DNA of 44,576 nucleotides from Halalkalicoccus jeotgali B3 (GCF_000196895.1 NC_014300.1:1-44576); one strand, 5' to 3'; positions 36,489-44,576 are shown, counted from the stretch's first letter. Notes: generated from the letters alone by a model not told the origin. Numbers and translations are program-made.

Positions 36489-38843
36489 TCACTCAGGCTC
36501 AATTCGGGAGAGCCGCATCGCGTTACCAGTGACGCCGAGACTCATCCCCATATCGCCGACGACGACCGCCAGCGCCACGCTCACTAGTCCGAGTGGGACG
36601 CCAAGTGCGAGCAGGGCCTTCACGCCGAGGCTCGACCAGATATTCTGGCGGATCACGCTGTTGGCCTTGTGCGACAGCGCATAGAGGTACGGCAGTTTCC
36701 CGATGTCGTCACCCATCAACGCGATGTCGGCGGTCTCGAGGGCAGTATCGGTGCCGGCAGCGCCCATCGCGACGCCCACCTCGGCGGTCGCGAGCGCGGG
36801 CGCGTCGTTGATGCCGTCACCGACCATCGCCACGTCGCCGTACTCCGCCTGCAACGTCTCCACGGCGTCGACCTTCTCGTCTGGCAGCAGCTCGGCGCGG
36901 TAGTCGTCGACGCCGATCTGCTCGGCGATCGCACGGGCGGTCCCTTCGTTGTCACCGGTCAGCATTACCACGTGGACGCCGAGGTCGTGCAGCCGTGCGA
37001 CCGCCTGTTCAGCGGCCGGACGAACTTCGTCAGCGACGCCGATGATGCCGACCAATTCGGTGTCAGTCCCAACGAGGACGACGGTCTTCCCTTCGTCCTC
37101 GAATCGCGAAATCGCGCCGTTGTCGATGTCGGTGCAACCCTCCTGCTCGCACTGTTCGTGTGCAGTCTCTGCGACCGCCCCGCCGTCGGTCCGGAGATGG
37201 GCGTGCGAAAGGTCGAAGCCCAACTCCTCGAAGAGAGCGGGCTTGCCCGCATAGTACGTCTCACTGTCGATGTTCGCACGGATTCCTTTTCCAGTGATGC
37301 TCTCGAATGCCTCGATACTAGGCACATCGTCGAGTTTCATTTCGTCGGCCCGGGCGAGGATCGCTTCGGCAATAGGGTGTTCACTGCGCTGCTCAAGCGC
37401 GGCCGCGTGCTGGATGACCTTCTTGTCGTTCGCATCGCCGAGCGGCACTACGTCAGTGACCGCGAGTTCGCCCTTCGTGAGCGTCCCCGTTTTGTCAAGG
37501 GCGATGACGTCGACATCGCCCATTGCTTCGAGATAGTTGCCACCCTTGATCAGGACGCCGTTTTTGGCGGCGCTCGTGATGCCGGAGACGACCGAGACGG
37601 GCGTCGAGATGACGAATGCGCACGGGCAGGCAATCACCAGCAGGGTGAGGCCACGAATGAACCACGTCTGCCAGCTGCCGCTGAACGTGTGGGAGAAGCC
37701 AGCGAGACTGACCGTGGCACCGCCGCTAATGAGCAGCGGCGGCAACGTAGCAGTCAGGATCGCCAAGACGACGACAGTGGGTGTGTAGTAGCCTGAAAAG
37801 CGGTCGACAAATTGTTCTTTCTCGGTCTTTTTTTCCTGTGCGCCTTGCACCATCTCGATGATCTGCGAGAGCGTCGACTCTGAGGCAGGTGACGTAGCCT
37901 CAAACTCAAGGTACCCTTCCTCGTTGATGGATCCGGCGTACACCTCGTCGTCGACACCTTTATCGACCGGGACGCTTTCGCCGGTGATCGGCGACTCGTC
38001 GACCGCACTCTCGCCTTCGACGACAGTACCATCAAGCGGGATCTTGTCACCCGGACGGACGACGACGGTCTCACCAACTTCAACCTCATCGACGGGAACG
38101 GTTACCTCGTCATCACCTCGCTTGACGGACGCCTCGTCGGGCGACAGTTCCATCAGTTCGCGCAGCGAGTTGCGGGCCTTATCCATCGCGTAGTCTTCGA
38201 GCAGTTCGGCGATGCTAAACAGGACGGCCAGCGTCGCAGCCTCGACAAAGTAGCCGATGCCGGTCGCGGCGATAATCGCCGTCCCCATCAACAGATCGAT
38301 GTCGAGACTCCGGTTCTTTGCAGAGTAGTAACCGCCGCGGACGACCGGGAGGCCGCTGGACACGATTGCGACGAGGAACACGATGTCAGCGAGGTGGAGT
38401 GGGTAGTCGAGAACGCTCGCTACGGTGACATCCTGTCCGGTGAGGACGAACTCAAAGAGCAGGCCGAGCGTCAAGAATCCCGCACCAATCCATGTCTTGA
38501 TAGCTCGTGAACTCGTCCAAATATCCGACGGCGGCGCAACGTTGACGCCGCCGTTCGATCCAGATGTCTCATCGTTCGAGCCGCCCACGACCTCATAGCC
38601 AGCGTTCTCGATCGCTGCGGCCACGTCGGCCTCAGTAACGCGGTCGGAGTCGTAGGTGACAGTGGCCGTGCCGGTAGTTGGTTGAAGGTTAGCGTCGACG
38701 ATACCGTCGACGCGCTGGAGACTCTTGTCGACCTTTTGCGCACAGGACGGGCAGTCCATCTCGGGGACGCTGAGGCGGACGGACAGCTCTCGTCGCTGTG
38801 CGTCCCCGCTCACCCCGGCTGCTGTTCTTGGGTTCTCTGTCAT
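36489..38843 (-). CDS. zntA: Zn/Cd/Pb-type P1B-2 ATPase (ZntA-like)
   Basis: A 784-residue P1B ATPase. One N-terminal HMA domain carries MDCPSC (Cys31/34). TGES is in the actuator, and the metal site is IACPCAFVISTPVSVVSG (Cys near 406/408), with the FVIST sequence typical of Zn/Cd/Pb exporters. DKTGTLT lies near 449, with SEHPIA, MLTGDNEGT and GDGINDAPAL. The N-domain has a Cys-containing insert (EQCEQEGCTD). ATG 38843 is closest to the HMA domain. A 5-bp hairpin (gcccc/ggggc at 38845-38860) lies directly before the ATG and a 14-bp palindrome at 38881-38894. A bat-type regulator lies upstream on the same strand. It should remove zinc, cadmium and lead from the cytosol. Confidence 0.93.
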   Translation of the reverse strand: MTENPRTAAGVSGDAQRRELSVRLSVPEMDCPSCAQKVDKSLQRVDGIVDANLQPTTGTATVTYDSDRVTEADVAAAIENAGYEVVGGSNDETSGSNGGVNVAPPSDIWTSSRAIKTWIGAGFLTLGLLFEFVLTGQDVTVASVLDYPLHLADIVFLVAIVSSGLPVVRGGYYSAKNRSLDIDLLMGTAIIAATGIGYFVEAATLAVLFSIAELLEDYAMDKARNSLRELMELSPDEASVKRGDDEVTVPVDEVEVGETVVVRPGDKIPLDGTVVEGESAVDESPITGESVPVDKGVDDEVYAGSINEEGYLEFEATSPASESTLSQIIEMVQGAQEKKTEKEQFVDRFSGYYTPTVVVLAILTATLPPLLISGGATVSLAGFSHTFSGSWQTWFIRGLTLLVIACPCAFVISTPVSVVSGITSAAKNGVLIKGGNYLEAMGDVDVIALDKTGTLTKGELAVTDVVPLGDANDKKVIQHAAALEQRSEHPIAEAILARADEMKLDDVPSIEAFESITGKGIRANIDSETYYAGKPALFEELGFDLSHAHLRTDGGAVAETAHEQCEQEGCTDIDNGAISRFEDEGKTVVLVGTDTELVGIIGVADEVRPAAEQAVARLHDLGVHVVMLTGDNEGTARAIAEQIGVDDYRAELLPDEKVDAVETLQAEYGDVAMVGDGINDAPALATAEVGVAMGAAGTDTALETADIALMGDDIGKLPYLYALSHKANSVIRQNIWSSLGVKALLALGVPLGLVSVALAVVVGDMGMSLGVTGNAMRLSRIEPE

Positions 38844-38880
38844 TGCCCCGTTGTAGGGGCGTTAGTTCGATAACCCTTTG

Positions 38881-38894
38881 TTGGAATATTCCAA
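38881..38894. promoter_or_regulatory. Palindrome at the zntA promoter
   Basis: The 14 bases ttggaatattccaa are perfectly self-complementary and lie 38-51 bases before the zntA ATG. They partly overlap where a BRE/TATA (gggttatcg on the minus strand) would be. This is a likely operator for a metal-responsive regulator, perhaps the adjacent bat-type protein. Confidence 0.65.
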
Positions 38895-38904
38895 AGCCGT
38901 GTCG

Positions 38905-39654
38905 TTAGAGGGATGCCGGCGGTTCTTCCGGGACTGATTTATTAGCGACGTGCTGCTTCGCTAGGTGTTCCTCGGCTCGCCGAAGTCGATAGGTAAGCGT
39001 CGAGCGCGGCATATCGAGATGCTTGGCTAACTCGCCGACGTCGACCTCGCGCGGTGACTCGTAGTAACCGTGGTCGACAGCGGCCCGGAGCGCAGCCTCC
39101 TGCTCGGGAGACAAGTCACTCGCATTCCTACTAGTACTTCCCTTCGAGGCCGTCGTTTCCGTGGTTCGGAGCATCTCCATCTGTGCACACTCGCCGACAG
39201 CCGTCTCGAGATCATCGAAGAACGCAGCCACGTCGCCCTCGTCGGAGTGAATAAGTCGCCACGTGTAGTGGCGGCCCTCGTGGCGCGTCTCGAATAGTAC
39301 GCCGTCGCCAAGATGGTCACGAGCGATGTGGGGGACAGACGCGCAGTCAGGTGTGCGCTCCCAGTAGGAGTAAAGGACGAGCGTATTGTCGGTCCGGTCG
39401 AGAACTTTCGTACTCTGTGTAGCGCCGCAGTCCTCGGTAGCCAGACAGTCTGCATAGTAGTCGCTGGTGAGGAAGGCGTTCTCGATATCGGCGAGGGCGT
39501 CCGAGTCGCCAGTAACGTGGTCGACCCGCCAGAGATTTTCGCTAGTGGCGTGCAGCGAGAGTGAGCGAATGCGGGCGTTGGGGTGATCGGCAAGCGCGTC
39601 GGCCACCCTGTTGCAGCCGGGCTTATATTCGAGAGCGAAGACCAGTTCACGCAT
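38905..39654 (-). CDS. bat-type HTH regulator, possible metal sensor
   Basis: A 249-residue regulator of the haloarchaeal bat (HTH-10) type. The C-terminal HTH is visible (LAKHLDMPRSTLTYRLRRAEEHL, about residues 215-238), after LSPEQEAALRAAVDHGYYESPREVDV. The N-terminal half holds many Cys residues (KPGCNRV, YADCLATEDCGAT, PDCASVP, GECAQME), unusual for this family and compatible with thiol or metal binding. It ends 61 bases before zntA on the same strand. ATG 39654 was chosen over a longer antisense-like extension. It may control zntA. Confidence 0.82.
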   Translation of the reverse strand: MRELVFALEYKPGCNRVADALADHPNARIRSLSLHATSENLWRVDHVTGDSDALADIENAFLTSDYYADCLATEDCGATQSTKVLDRTDNTLVLYSYWERTPDCASVPHIARDHLGDGVLFETRHEGRHYTWRLIHSDEGDVAAFFDDLETAVGECAQMEMLRTTETTASKGSTSRNASDLSPEQEAALRAAVDHGYYESPREVDVGELAKHLDMPRSTLTYRLRRAEEHLAKQHVANKSVPEEPPASL

Positions 39655-39712
39655 GTGGCCAACGTAGGGAGTACGGATATAAAACTGCGGGCGTGAGTCA
39701 CTTGCGGACGGC

Positions 39713-40000
39713 TCAAATGGGGTCGTCCGGGTCGTGGATCTTGGCCATCCGCTGGGCCTCGGTCGCGTACTGTTCGCGCTGGTCGGCGGTGTCGACGCTG
39801 CCGAGGTTGCCCGGGTCGACGGTGACGGCGGCGGTCGTTTCACGGGCGGGACCGGTGAATGAGGTAAGGGCTCTTTCTTTACGGAAGTACCGCTCACCAT
39901 CCGGGGTAGCGTAGATGAGGATGATGAGGTTCTGCTCGTCGTCGGAGTACGTCCGCTCAACCAGCCACACGCGAACGTCGTCGTCGGGATCGTCAGGCAT
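39713..40000 (-). CDS. Conserved small haloarchaeal protein
   Basis: A 95-residue soluble protein (VWLVERTYSDDEQNLIILIYATPDGERYFRKERALTSF, then TTAAVTVDPGNL and REQYATEAQRMAKIHDPDD). It looks like a small conserved protein found widely in haloarchaea, of unknown function. It lies 58 bases upstream of the bat-type regulator on the same strand. Confidence 0.7.
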   Translation of the reverse strand: MPDDPDDDVRVWLVERTYSDDEQNLIILIYATPDGERYFRKERALTSFTGPARETTAAVTVDPGNLGSVDTADQREQYATEAQRMAKIHDPDDPI

Positions 40001-40625
40001 ATTAGCGTACTCGCTTTCCCCTCGGAAGGGTGTGGTGGAAGGACTGTCTCTTATTAGTGCTGGTAGGGTGGTGACAGTGGATACAGGGTAGAGAGTATAT
40101 TCGCCCTTCTTTTTACTTGGTCTTGTCTTTAGACAGTACGATCATTTTTGCGAGTCACTCTGAGACCGATCCATGATGTTGGGACCGATGATCAGATGAG
40201 ATTATGTTATATACTGAGATGTTCCAGAAACCGGGATACCCGGGCGGCGCCGGCCTACAAACACTCGTAGTTCCGAACGTTCGGCAGAGTTGCCTCTGCC
40301 GTGGTTACGGTTATCGCGCGGATTCTAACCAGTAGGGGTCTCAGTCGTTTGGCTGTGAGATGCGCGCTCTGTATTCAGCAGAGGGTCTGAAACCTAACAT
40401 CTATTGTAGATCTTAACAACCGAGGTATCCCCTTCCGTCAGCGCAGGAACGTTCCCAAGCTGATCGGCGGCCCAACCCTCTTGGCCCCACATGGGAGATA
40501 TGCAAAATCGGGGGATCGGTTTTTCTGTGCGTGCAATTCCGTGGGGACTGTGTAGTAGCACCCAGGAGAGGATCTTCATTATCGGCAATTTGTTCTTCTT
40601 CAGCCACATAAGGTGAACAGTCGAG
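40001..40625. other. Long non-coding gap with hairpins
   Basis: A 625-base gap with no gene I trust. It holds a perfect 12-bp palindrome ccgaacgttcgg (40273-40284), directly followed by an 8-bp stem (cggcagag/ctctgccg, loop ttgc, 40282-40301). Such stacked hairpins could be an RNA element, an origin part or a recombination remnant. The short minus frame at 40394-40608 is rejected below. Confidence 0.5.
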
Positions 40626-41237
40626 ATGGTCGCAGACATTATCACTTCAATCGGTAGCCCAGCGATCGGGGGCATAATCGCAGCGGTAGCAGGCTGGCAG
40701 GTGACTAAGTGGGATCGGGAAAAGAATCGAGAAGCGAAGAAAAAGCAGTGGTATATGTCTTTGTTTCGGCTAAGTCAAGAACTCAACACCAGTCCTACGA
40801 CTGCCTTGTTCATGGAACTCGGAACGGATCAACAACGTCTGATTCAGCAGTTTGAACAGATAGCCAGTCAACTGGATCAAGAACGATACAGAGCCCCAGC
40901 TGACATTGAACCGGGGTTAATAGCAGCATTGGTCGACACAGCGACAAACGCGAATCGACTTAGATTAGATAGAAACGATTTCCGGACCAAACTAGATCAC
41001 CACAAGATGTTGATGTTTGCCGAGGAACTCCACTACTATATTCAGAGTGAACTCGGCGACGACACACCGATTAAATTCGACCAAGAGAGAATGGACCGGA
41101 TCGAGGATCAGATCGCCACCCGAGAGGAGATGGATCCCACGGAATGGCGAGCAAAGGTGGCCAGCGAGATGGCGGATAAGTGGGCCGAAGACAGTGAAGC
41201 TAGCGAAGGAATGGAACGTACCCTTGGACAGCGATAA
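40626..41237 (+). CDS. Membrane-anchored protein of unknown function
   Basis: A 203-residue protein with one N-terminal membrane helix (SIGSPAIGGIIAAVAGWQV) followed by a basic stretch and a helical cytosolic domain (about 45-200) rich in Gln, Asp and Arg. Codon use is less GC-rich than the metal genes, which suggests a different origin. No family recognised. Confidence 0.65.
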   Translation: MVADIITSIGSPAIGGIIAAVAGWQVTKWDREKNREAKKKQWYMSLFRLSQELNTSPTTALFMELGTDQQRLIQQFEQIASQLDQERYRAPADIEPGLIAALVDTATNANRLRLDRNDFRTKLDHHKMLMFAEELHYYIQSELGDDTPIKFDQERMDRIEDQIATREEMDPTEWRAKVASEMADKWAEDSEASEGMERTLGQR

Positions 41238-41346
41238 AGTGACTGACAAAGAAGACGAGATTAAGTAGTCGATCCCGATTAAGTGAGTAGACCACCGAAT
41301 CGAAGAACAACAAGAAGAAGAGCGAGAGACAAACCTTCTACATCTA

Positions 41347-41364
41347 ATCACACCGTGGTGTGAT
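41347..41364. repeat. 8-bp inverted repeat with 2-base spacer
   Basis: atcacacc and ggtgtgat are perfect complements separated by gt. It lies in the 268-base gap 41238-41505, about 110 bases after the 40626 gene. It may be a terminator-like hairpin or a binding site; no further gene is seen in the gap. Confidence 0.5.
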
Positions 41365-41505
41365 ATGCTCGCGAAGCCAGAACAGCCAAAATCGTTTCTA
41401 TCTACTACACTACTACTGTACTAAACTAGGATTGTTCGGCGTTGTTACTAGACCGACCCTTGTTTACGTGGTTCGCTCTCGCGGACTATTCTCGTCGGTA
41501 ACCGG

Positions 41506-42171
41506 TTAGACCGTTCCGATCACTCTCTCGCTAGGGGTTTTACCGTCCCCCCGATCACAACGACTGTGATATCGATCCGCCGCTTCAGGATCGACGACAA
41601 CGAACTTCTTCCCCTGGCGTTTCTTCACCTTGATGTCGTCTTTCCCGAGGTCGTCGAGAAAGTCCATGACACGGGCCACGGTTTGCGTGTGTGGCTTCTT
41701 GCCTTCTGCGGCGGCGATCACTTTCGTAATCGTTTGACTATCCATGAAGAGGCCAGCAGGAACCTTCTCGGCGTAGTCACGAACGTCCTTTGCAAGGAAT
41801 CGTGCGCGCTTCTGGTTGGCTGTGAGTTCGCGATCGACAATATGTTCGGGGAGTCCACAAATTCGCTCGAGCGGCGTTTGACCGTTTTGGGCATCTGTTC
41901 CTCCACCGTCACCCGCTGTCGTGCCCATTGGATCGGGTTGCGTGTGACTATCTTCGAGATCGTCAACCCGCTCGGTCAAATCCGAGACGCGCGAGTGACA
42001 GCCACCGACATTCGATGATTGGACGTCAATTTCCGTTTCCAATTGCTCGATTTTTTCTGCCTGCTGCTCAATGCGCTCGGCTTGTTCGTTCACAGTTTCT
42101 TGAAGCTCTTCAACAGTTTGAGCGAGTGCTTCAACGGTACTACTGTCCGTAGCGTCGGCTGTTGCGGTCAT
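41506..42171 (-). CDS. Coiled-coil plasmid-type protein
   Basis: A 221-residue protein. Residues 10-70 are a regular coiled coil (TVEELQETVNEQAERIEQQAEKIEQLETEI). The second half has a helical domain (RARFLAKDVRDYAEKV, TITKVIAAAEGKKPHTQTVARVMDFL), which resembles a winged helix, and a basic strand (KVKKRQGKKFVVVDPEA). It looks like plasmid-encoded DNA-binding proteins of haloarchaea. ATG 42171 starts at the coiled coil. A large inverted repeat lies just upstream. Confidence 0.7.
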   Translation of the reverse strand: MTATADATDSSTVEALAQTVEELQETVNEQAERIEQQAEKIEQLETEIDVQSSNVGGCHSRVSDLTERVDDLEDSHTQPDPMGTTAGDGGGTDAQNGQTPLERICGLPEHIVDRELTANQKRARFLAKDVRDYAEKVPAGLFMDSQTITKVIAAAEGKKPHTQTVARVMDFLDDLGKDDIKVKKRQGKKFVVVDPEAADRYHSRCDRGDGKTPSERVIGTV

Positions 42172-42216
42172 GGCTGGCTGAGCAAAGCCACGGCTCTCCG
42201 AGGGGCAATCTATAAG

Positions 42217-42271
42217 CACCAGCCCCGACAAAGAACGGATGTTCACGTCGCGTTCCTTGTCGGGGTCGGTG
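42217..42271. promoter_or_regulatory. Large inverted repeat upstream of the coiled-coil gene
   Basis: Arms of 21 bases (42217-42237 and 42251-42271) match at 18 positions, with 13 bases between. The inner 15 bases (ccccgacaaagaacg) match at 14. A TATA-like tctataag lies at 42209-42216, between the repeat and the ATG. It may be a partition or control site. The rest of the gap up to 42591 holds no gene. Confidence 0.65.
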
Positions 42272-42591
42272 CGGTGCCGCCCTTTCGGTTAGTTTCCGTA
42301 GCTTTGCGTATCATCTCACAGGCGGCCGTCTTAAAGCCCAGTGACAATTGCGAACCATTTGTCTGACGCTTGGCTGACAGAGGCTCAATGCAGAAATATT
42401 GAGAAGCATTTGATAGACCGCTATCTCAAGGCGGTTGAACGCCTTCCTGAGCGTTGACGGAGTAGGCTCAATATCACTGATCAAATAAATTCTGCTCAGC
42501 GTCACCAGAGAAGGCCTCTTTCATTCCAGTACATACTGACGTAAACGCAGCGATCAATATTGCGAATGACCTCAACGATGCGCTCGTAGAG

Positions 42592-42885
42592 CTACAAGCC
42601 GTGAGTCTTATCGTACCTCTCTGCGTAGTCTAAGCAGTTCTCGTAGAAATCAGAGTAGGCTTCCCACACCGACCAATCAACAGGTACCTTTGGTTGGTCT
42701 CGACGGAAATATTTGTGTAGATGTGTGGATCCATGTGCGTTATCGACCTTTGCAATCTCGACGTTTCCTACTGATGGTCGCCTGTAATAAAGAGTGACTG
42801 CAAACGATCCTTCCTCGCTCCTTACCGCGACGTGAAGTGGTTCCTCTCGATACGTCCCGACCTGCCCGGATGGTGGATCCTGCAT
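42592..42885 (-). CDS. Small TumE/DUF6516-like protein
   Basis: A 97-residue soluble protein. The strand-rich start (HVAVRSEEGSFAVTLYYRR) and the motif VEIAKVDNAHGSTHLHKYF recall the TumE-like toxin family, which has a D-x-AHG/H motif, but the match is by eye only. A DUF7718-like origin is an alternative. A HVO_A0114-like HTH gene, which in other haloarchaea stands beside TumE, starts at 43216 on the opposite strand. ATG 42885 is used. Confidence 0.5.
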   Translation of the reverse strand: MQDPPSGQVGTYREEPLHVAVRSEEGSFAVTLYYRRPSVGNVEIAKVDNAHGSTHLHKYFRRDQPKVPVDWSVWEAYSDFYENCLDYAERYDKTHGL

Positions 42886-42957
42886 TTCTTTAGAAAAGTT
42901 GAATGATCGATTTCGGAGACCTGTTCACCGTTCGTTAGAGGCCGAACATATTAAGTG

Positions 42958-42978
42958 TGTTGACGTCCTGAGTCAACA
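42958..42978. repeat. 7-bp inverted repeat with 7-base spacer
   Basis: tgttgac and gtcaaca are perfect complements. It lies in the divergent region between the 42885 and 43216 starts, so it could bind the HTH protein. The rest of 42886-43215 holds no gene I can support. Confidence 0.55.
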
Positions 42979-43215
42979 TAGACTATGGGAGACCACTATG
43001 CCACAGCTGGACAATGCTCGACGAGCGAACTTACCACGGAAGGAGTGGCCACATCAAGATCACTCGATAGCTGAAAAATAACGAGTGAAACGCCGACAGC
43101 AGAAAATAAACATGTCGGTCTAAGTAATATCGTATCAAGCTACGGGATGATCACTACTCATCCCATCACACTGCCATGTGGCAGTAAGACAGACGCAATC
43201 AAGCAAGCAACCAAA

Positions 43216-43575
43216 ATGAGTATCAAAACGCGGGTTAGCACCGCAGTCGAATTCGTCAAAAGACTGTCTGATGCCGGGTTTGAAGACACGCACCTATTAC
43301 AACGAGAGACAGCAGAAAAAGTACTGACCGAAAAGCGAATGGAACTCGTTCGAGAGATCGCGACAACGGAACCGGAGTCCGTTCGCGAACTCGCACGTCG
43401 CGTCGATCGCGATGTCGGTCGAGTGAGCCGGGACCTCGATACGCTGTACAAGGCAGAGGTTATCGAGTACGAGCAGAAAGGACGGGCAAAGCAGCCTGTC
43501 TTGGCGCACGAGAACATCTTCGTGTGGCCTGTCGTGTACGATGGGTCAGTCCTCGAAGAAAACGTGCAGAAGTAG
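43216..43575 (+). CDS. HVO_A0114-like winged-helix DNA-binding protein
   Basis: A 119-residue DNA-binding protein. It has a central winged helix (ELVREIATTEPESVRELARRVDRDVGRVSRDLDTLY) and a C-terminal strand pair (EVIEYEQKGRAKQPVLAHENIFVWPVVYD). The arrangement matches the HVO_A0114 family, known as antitoxin-type partners of TumE-like proteins. ATG 43216 starts the family-like part; a frame extends further upstream. It is divergent from the TumE-like gene rather than in the usual operon. Confidence 0.75.
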   Translation: MSIKTRVSTAVEFVKRLSDAGFEDTHLLQRETAEKVLTEKRMELVREIATTEPESVRELARRVDRDVGRVSRDLDTLYKAEVIEYEQKGRAKQPVLAHENIFVWPVVYDGSVLEENVQK

Positions 43576-43638
43576 AGATCGGCTCGATAACCGCTCTACT
43601 GATACCTGGTTCTCTTTTGTACGATCCTGAGAATCGCC

Positions 43639-43938
43639 TCACTGAGTACACTTAGCGTCGTCGTGATTGGTATTGGGATCGTAGCCGAGCAACCACCACT
43701 TCGCGCGTCGCCACACAGGCCGGTCTGCCGATCGCGATGTCTGCGGGATCGGGCCCGTTACGTACTCGGTATCGACCCACCTTTGGCTTTGGTCTCGAGA
43801 AACTGCGTGAGTCCCTCTTGGAGTGGTAGAGAACCTTCTGTAGTGGTTGAACCCTCGGGGTTGGGGTGTGGCATGTGGGGTGGATGAGGTGAGGGCGCGG
43901 GGGGTGGTAAATCCACTGTTGACTTGTGATTTAATCAA
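43639..43938 (-). pseudogene. Decayed paralogue of the RHH/coiled-coil gene
   Basis: The end of this frame (RRAKWWLLGYDPN) copies the C-terminus of the protein at 44040-44381 (TRAKWWLVGMGDD). The upstream part does not show the ribbon-helix-helix or coiled coil, so it is likely a remnant. The 43576-44039 gap holds nothing else. Confidence 0.4.
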
Positions 43939-44039
43939 AAGTGGACCAGTAAAACCCCGGATCGGCCGCTAACAAGGGGTACTACCCTCCTAACCTCAAA
44001 ATCCCGTTCTATAAACCGTATCCGACTGCATATTTCTGT

Positions 44040-44381
44040 CTAGTCGTCGTCTCCCATGCCGACGAGCCACCATTTCGCACGGGTGAACACGCCGGCGTTG
44101 GCCTTCTGTTTCGCGAGTGTCCGCTCCTCTTTGACGGCGTTGACTAACTCGGTGTGCTCCTCGCGTTGCTCCAGTAGCAGGCGCTTTTCGCGTTGCAAGC
44201 GGTCGCACTCGGTTTGTAAGTCTTCGCACTCACTTTGCAATCGAGCGCACTCGGACCGCAATTCGTCGCGTTCGTCGAACCATTCGCGGATCACGTCCGA
44301 CCGGGACATATCCCGCTGATCGGCCTCGTCAGCGATCCTCCTCAGTCGATCCTCTTGCAACCGGATCGTAATTGAGTCCAT
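44040..44381 (-). CDS. Ribbon-helix-helix and coiled-coil protein, plasmid type
   Basis: A 113-residue protein. It starts with a ribbon-helix-helix (MDSITIRLQEDRLRRIADEADQRDMSRSDVIREWFD), followed by a coiled coil (residues about 45-90, with Cys-rich heptads: ECARLQSECEDLQTECDRLQ) and a short hydrophobic C-terminus (RAKWWLVG). It should bind DNA as a dimer. Related proteins are common on haloarchaeal plasmids. ATG 44381 was chosen because the RHH begins there. A large inverted repeat lies about 70-120 bases upstream. Confidence 0.75.
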   Translation of the reverse strand: MDSITIRLQEDRLRRIADEADQRDMSRSDVIREWFDERDELRSECARLQSECEDLQTECDRLQREKRLLLEQREEHTELVNAVKEERTLAKQKANAGVFTRAKWWLVGMGDDD

Positions 44382-44452
44382 TGCAAACCGAGTGCGGGGC
44401 AATTGCCTTGATTCTATGTCAGACGGTGCTTGCTATGGCCGGGTGTGTCAAA

Positions 44453-44500
44453 ACCTTGTGCAACCAATCGCCTTTTAGAGACGACGAGATTGCACAAGGT
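44453..44500. repeat. 11-bp perfect inverted repeat with 26-base spacer
   Basis: accttgtgcaa (44453-44463) and ttgcacaaggt (44490-44500) are perfect complements. The site is upstream of the RHH gene at 44381 and could be its operator, a partition site or part of an origin. The rest of 44403-44576 shows no gene; the window ends here. Confidence 0.7.
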
Positions 44501-44576
44501 GAGAAAGGCATAGGTTCAGTCTGTCCCGTCGTCCATGGGGTTTGATTGTTTCGAGAAAAGAGAGAGCCCGCTATAC

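Noticed and set aside
36669-37796. Long open frame antisense to zntA
   Set aside because: Antisense shadow of the ATPase; composition is that of reverse-complemented acidic codons.
40394-40608. Short minus-strand frame in the 40 kb gap
   Set aside because: No motif, low-quality composition and no promoter seen; probably chance.

Overview
The window looks like an accessory (plasmid or integrated-plasmid) region of a halophilic archaeon. The basis is high GC, strongly acidic predicted proteins, twin-arginine lipoprotein signals, Lrp/AsnC-TRASH and bat-type HTH regulators, and TATA boxes placed about 25-30 bases before start codons, which suggests leaderless transcripts. No rRNA, tRNA or CRISPR array was seen. 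Functions below come from reading motifs by eye; no database search was run.

Layout. 1-3.3 kb: an IS4-type DDE transposase and a serine recombinase with a 22-bp palindrome beside it. 3.3-20.5 kb: a metal-handling island. It contains two Lrp/AsnC-TRASH regulators, a Cys-rich four-helix copper-binding protein, a broken pentapeptide-repeat/potassium-channel gene, a CopB-type (CPH) ATPase, a Met-rich multicopper oxidase, SHOCT and DUF302 proteins, a CopZ-like chaperone, a CopA-type (CPC) ATPase, a DoxX-like protein, and a permease with two YHS/TRASH domains followed by a Cys-rich protein and a methyltransferase.

20.7-30.1 kb: a minus-strand operon that reads as a type IV secretion/conjugation-like apparatus. 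In transcription order it has a VirB2-like small membrane protein, a VirB6/TrbL-like polytopic protein, a VirB3/PrgI-like protein, a VirB4-like ATPase, a VirD4-like ATPase and a 50-residue CxxC protein. 30.2-32.6 kb: divergent genes for two small proteins and a Tat-exported beta-helix lipoprotein, then a convergent exported FxLYD-like protein. 32.7-36.3 kb: small DNA-binding and zinc proteins with iteron-like repeats, a 24-bp palindrome and a leader that can form two mutually exclusive hairpins.

36.5-40.0 kb: a Zn/Cd-type P1B ATPase, a Cys-containing bat-type HTH regulator just upstream with a palindrome at the ATPase promoter, and a small conserved protein. 40-44.6 kb: lower gene density with plasmid-type proteins (coiled coil, ribbon-helix-helix), a possible toxin-like/HTH pair and two large inverted repeats. 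No replication initiator or relaxase was recognised.

Together the genes suggest a mobile haloarchaeal element that combines copper and zinc resistance cargo with its own DNA-transfer machinery. The strongest candidates for something poorly described are the archaeal T4SS-like operon with its surface lipoprotein partner, the YHS-permease/Cys-rich/methyltransferase module, and the switch-like leader before the SWIM-domain gene.
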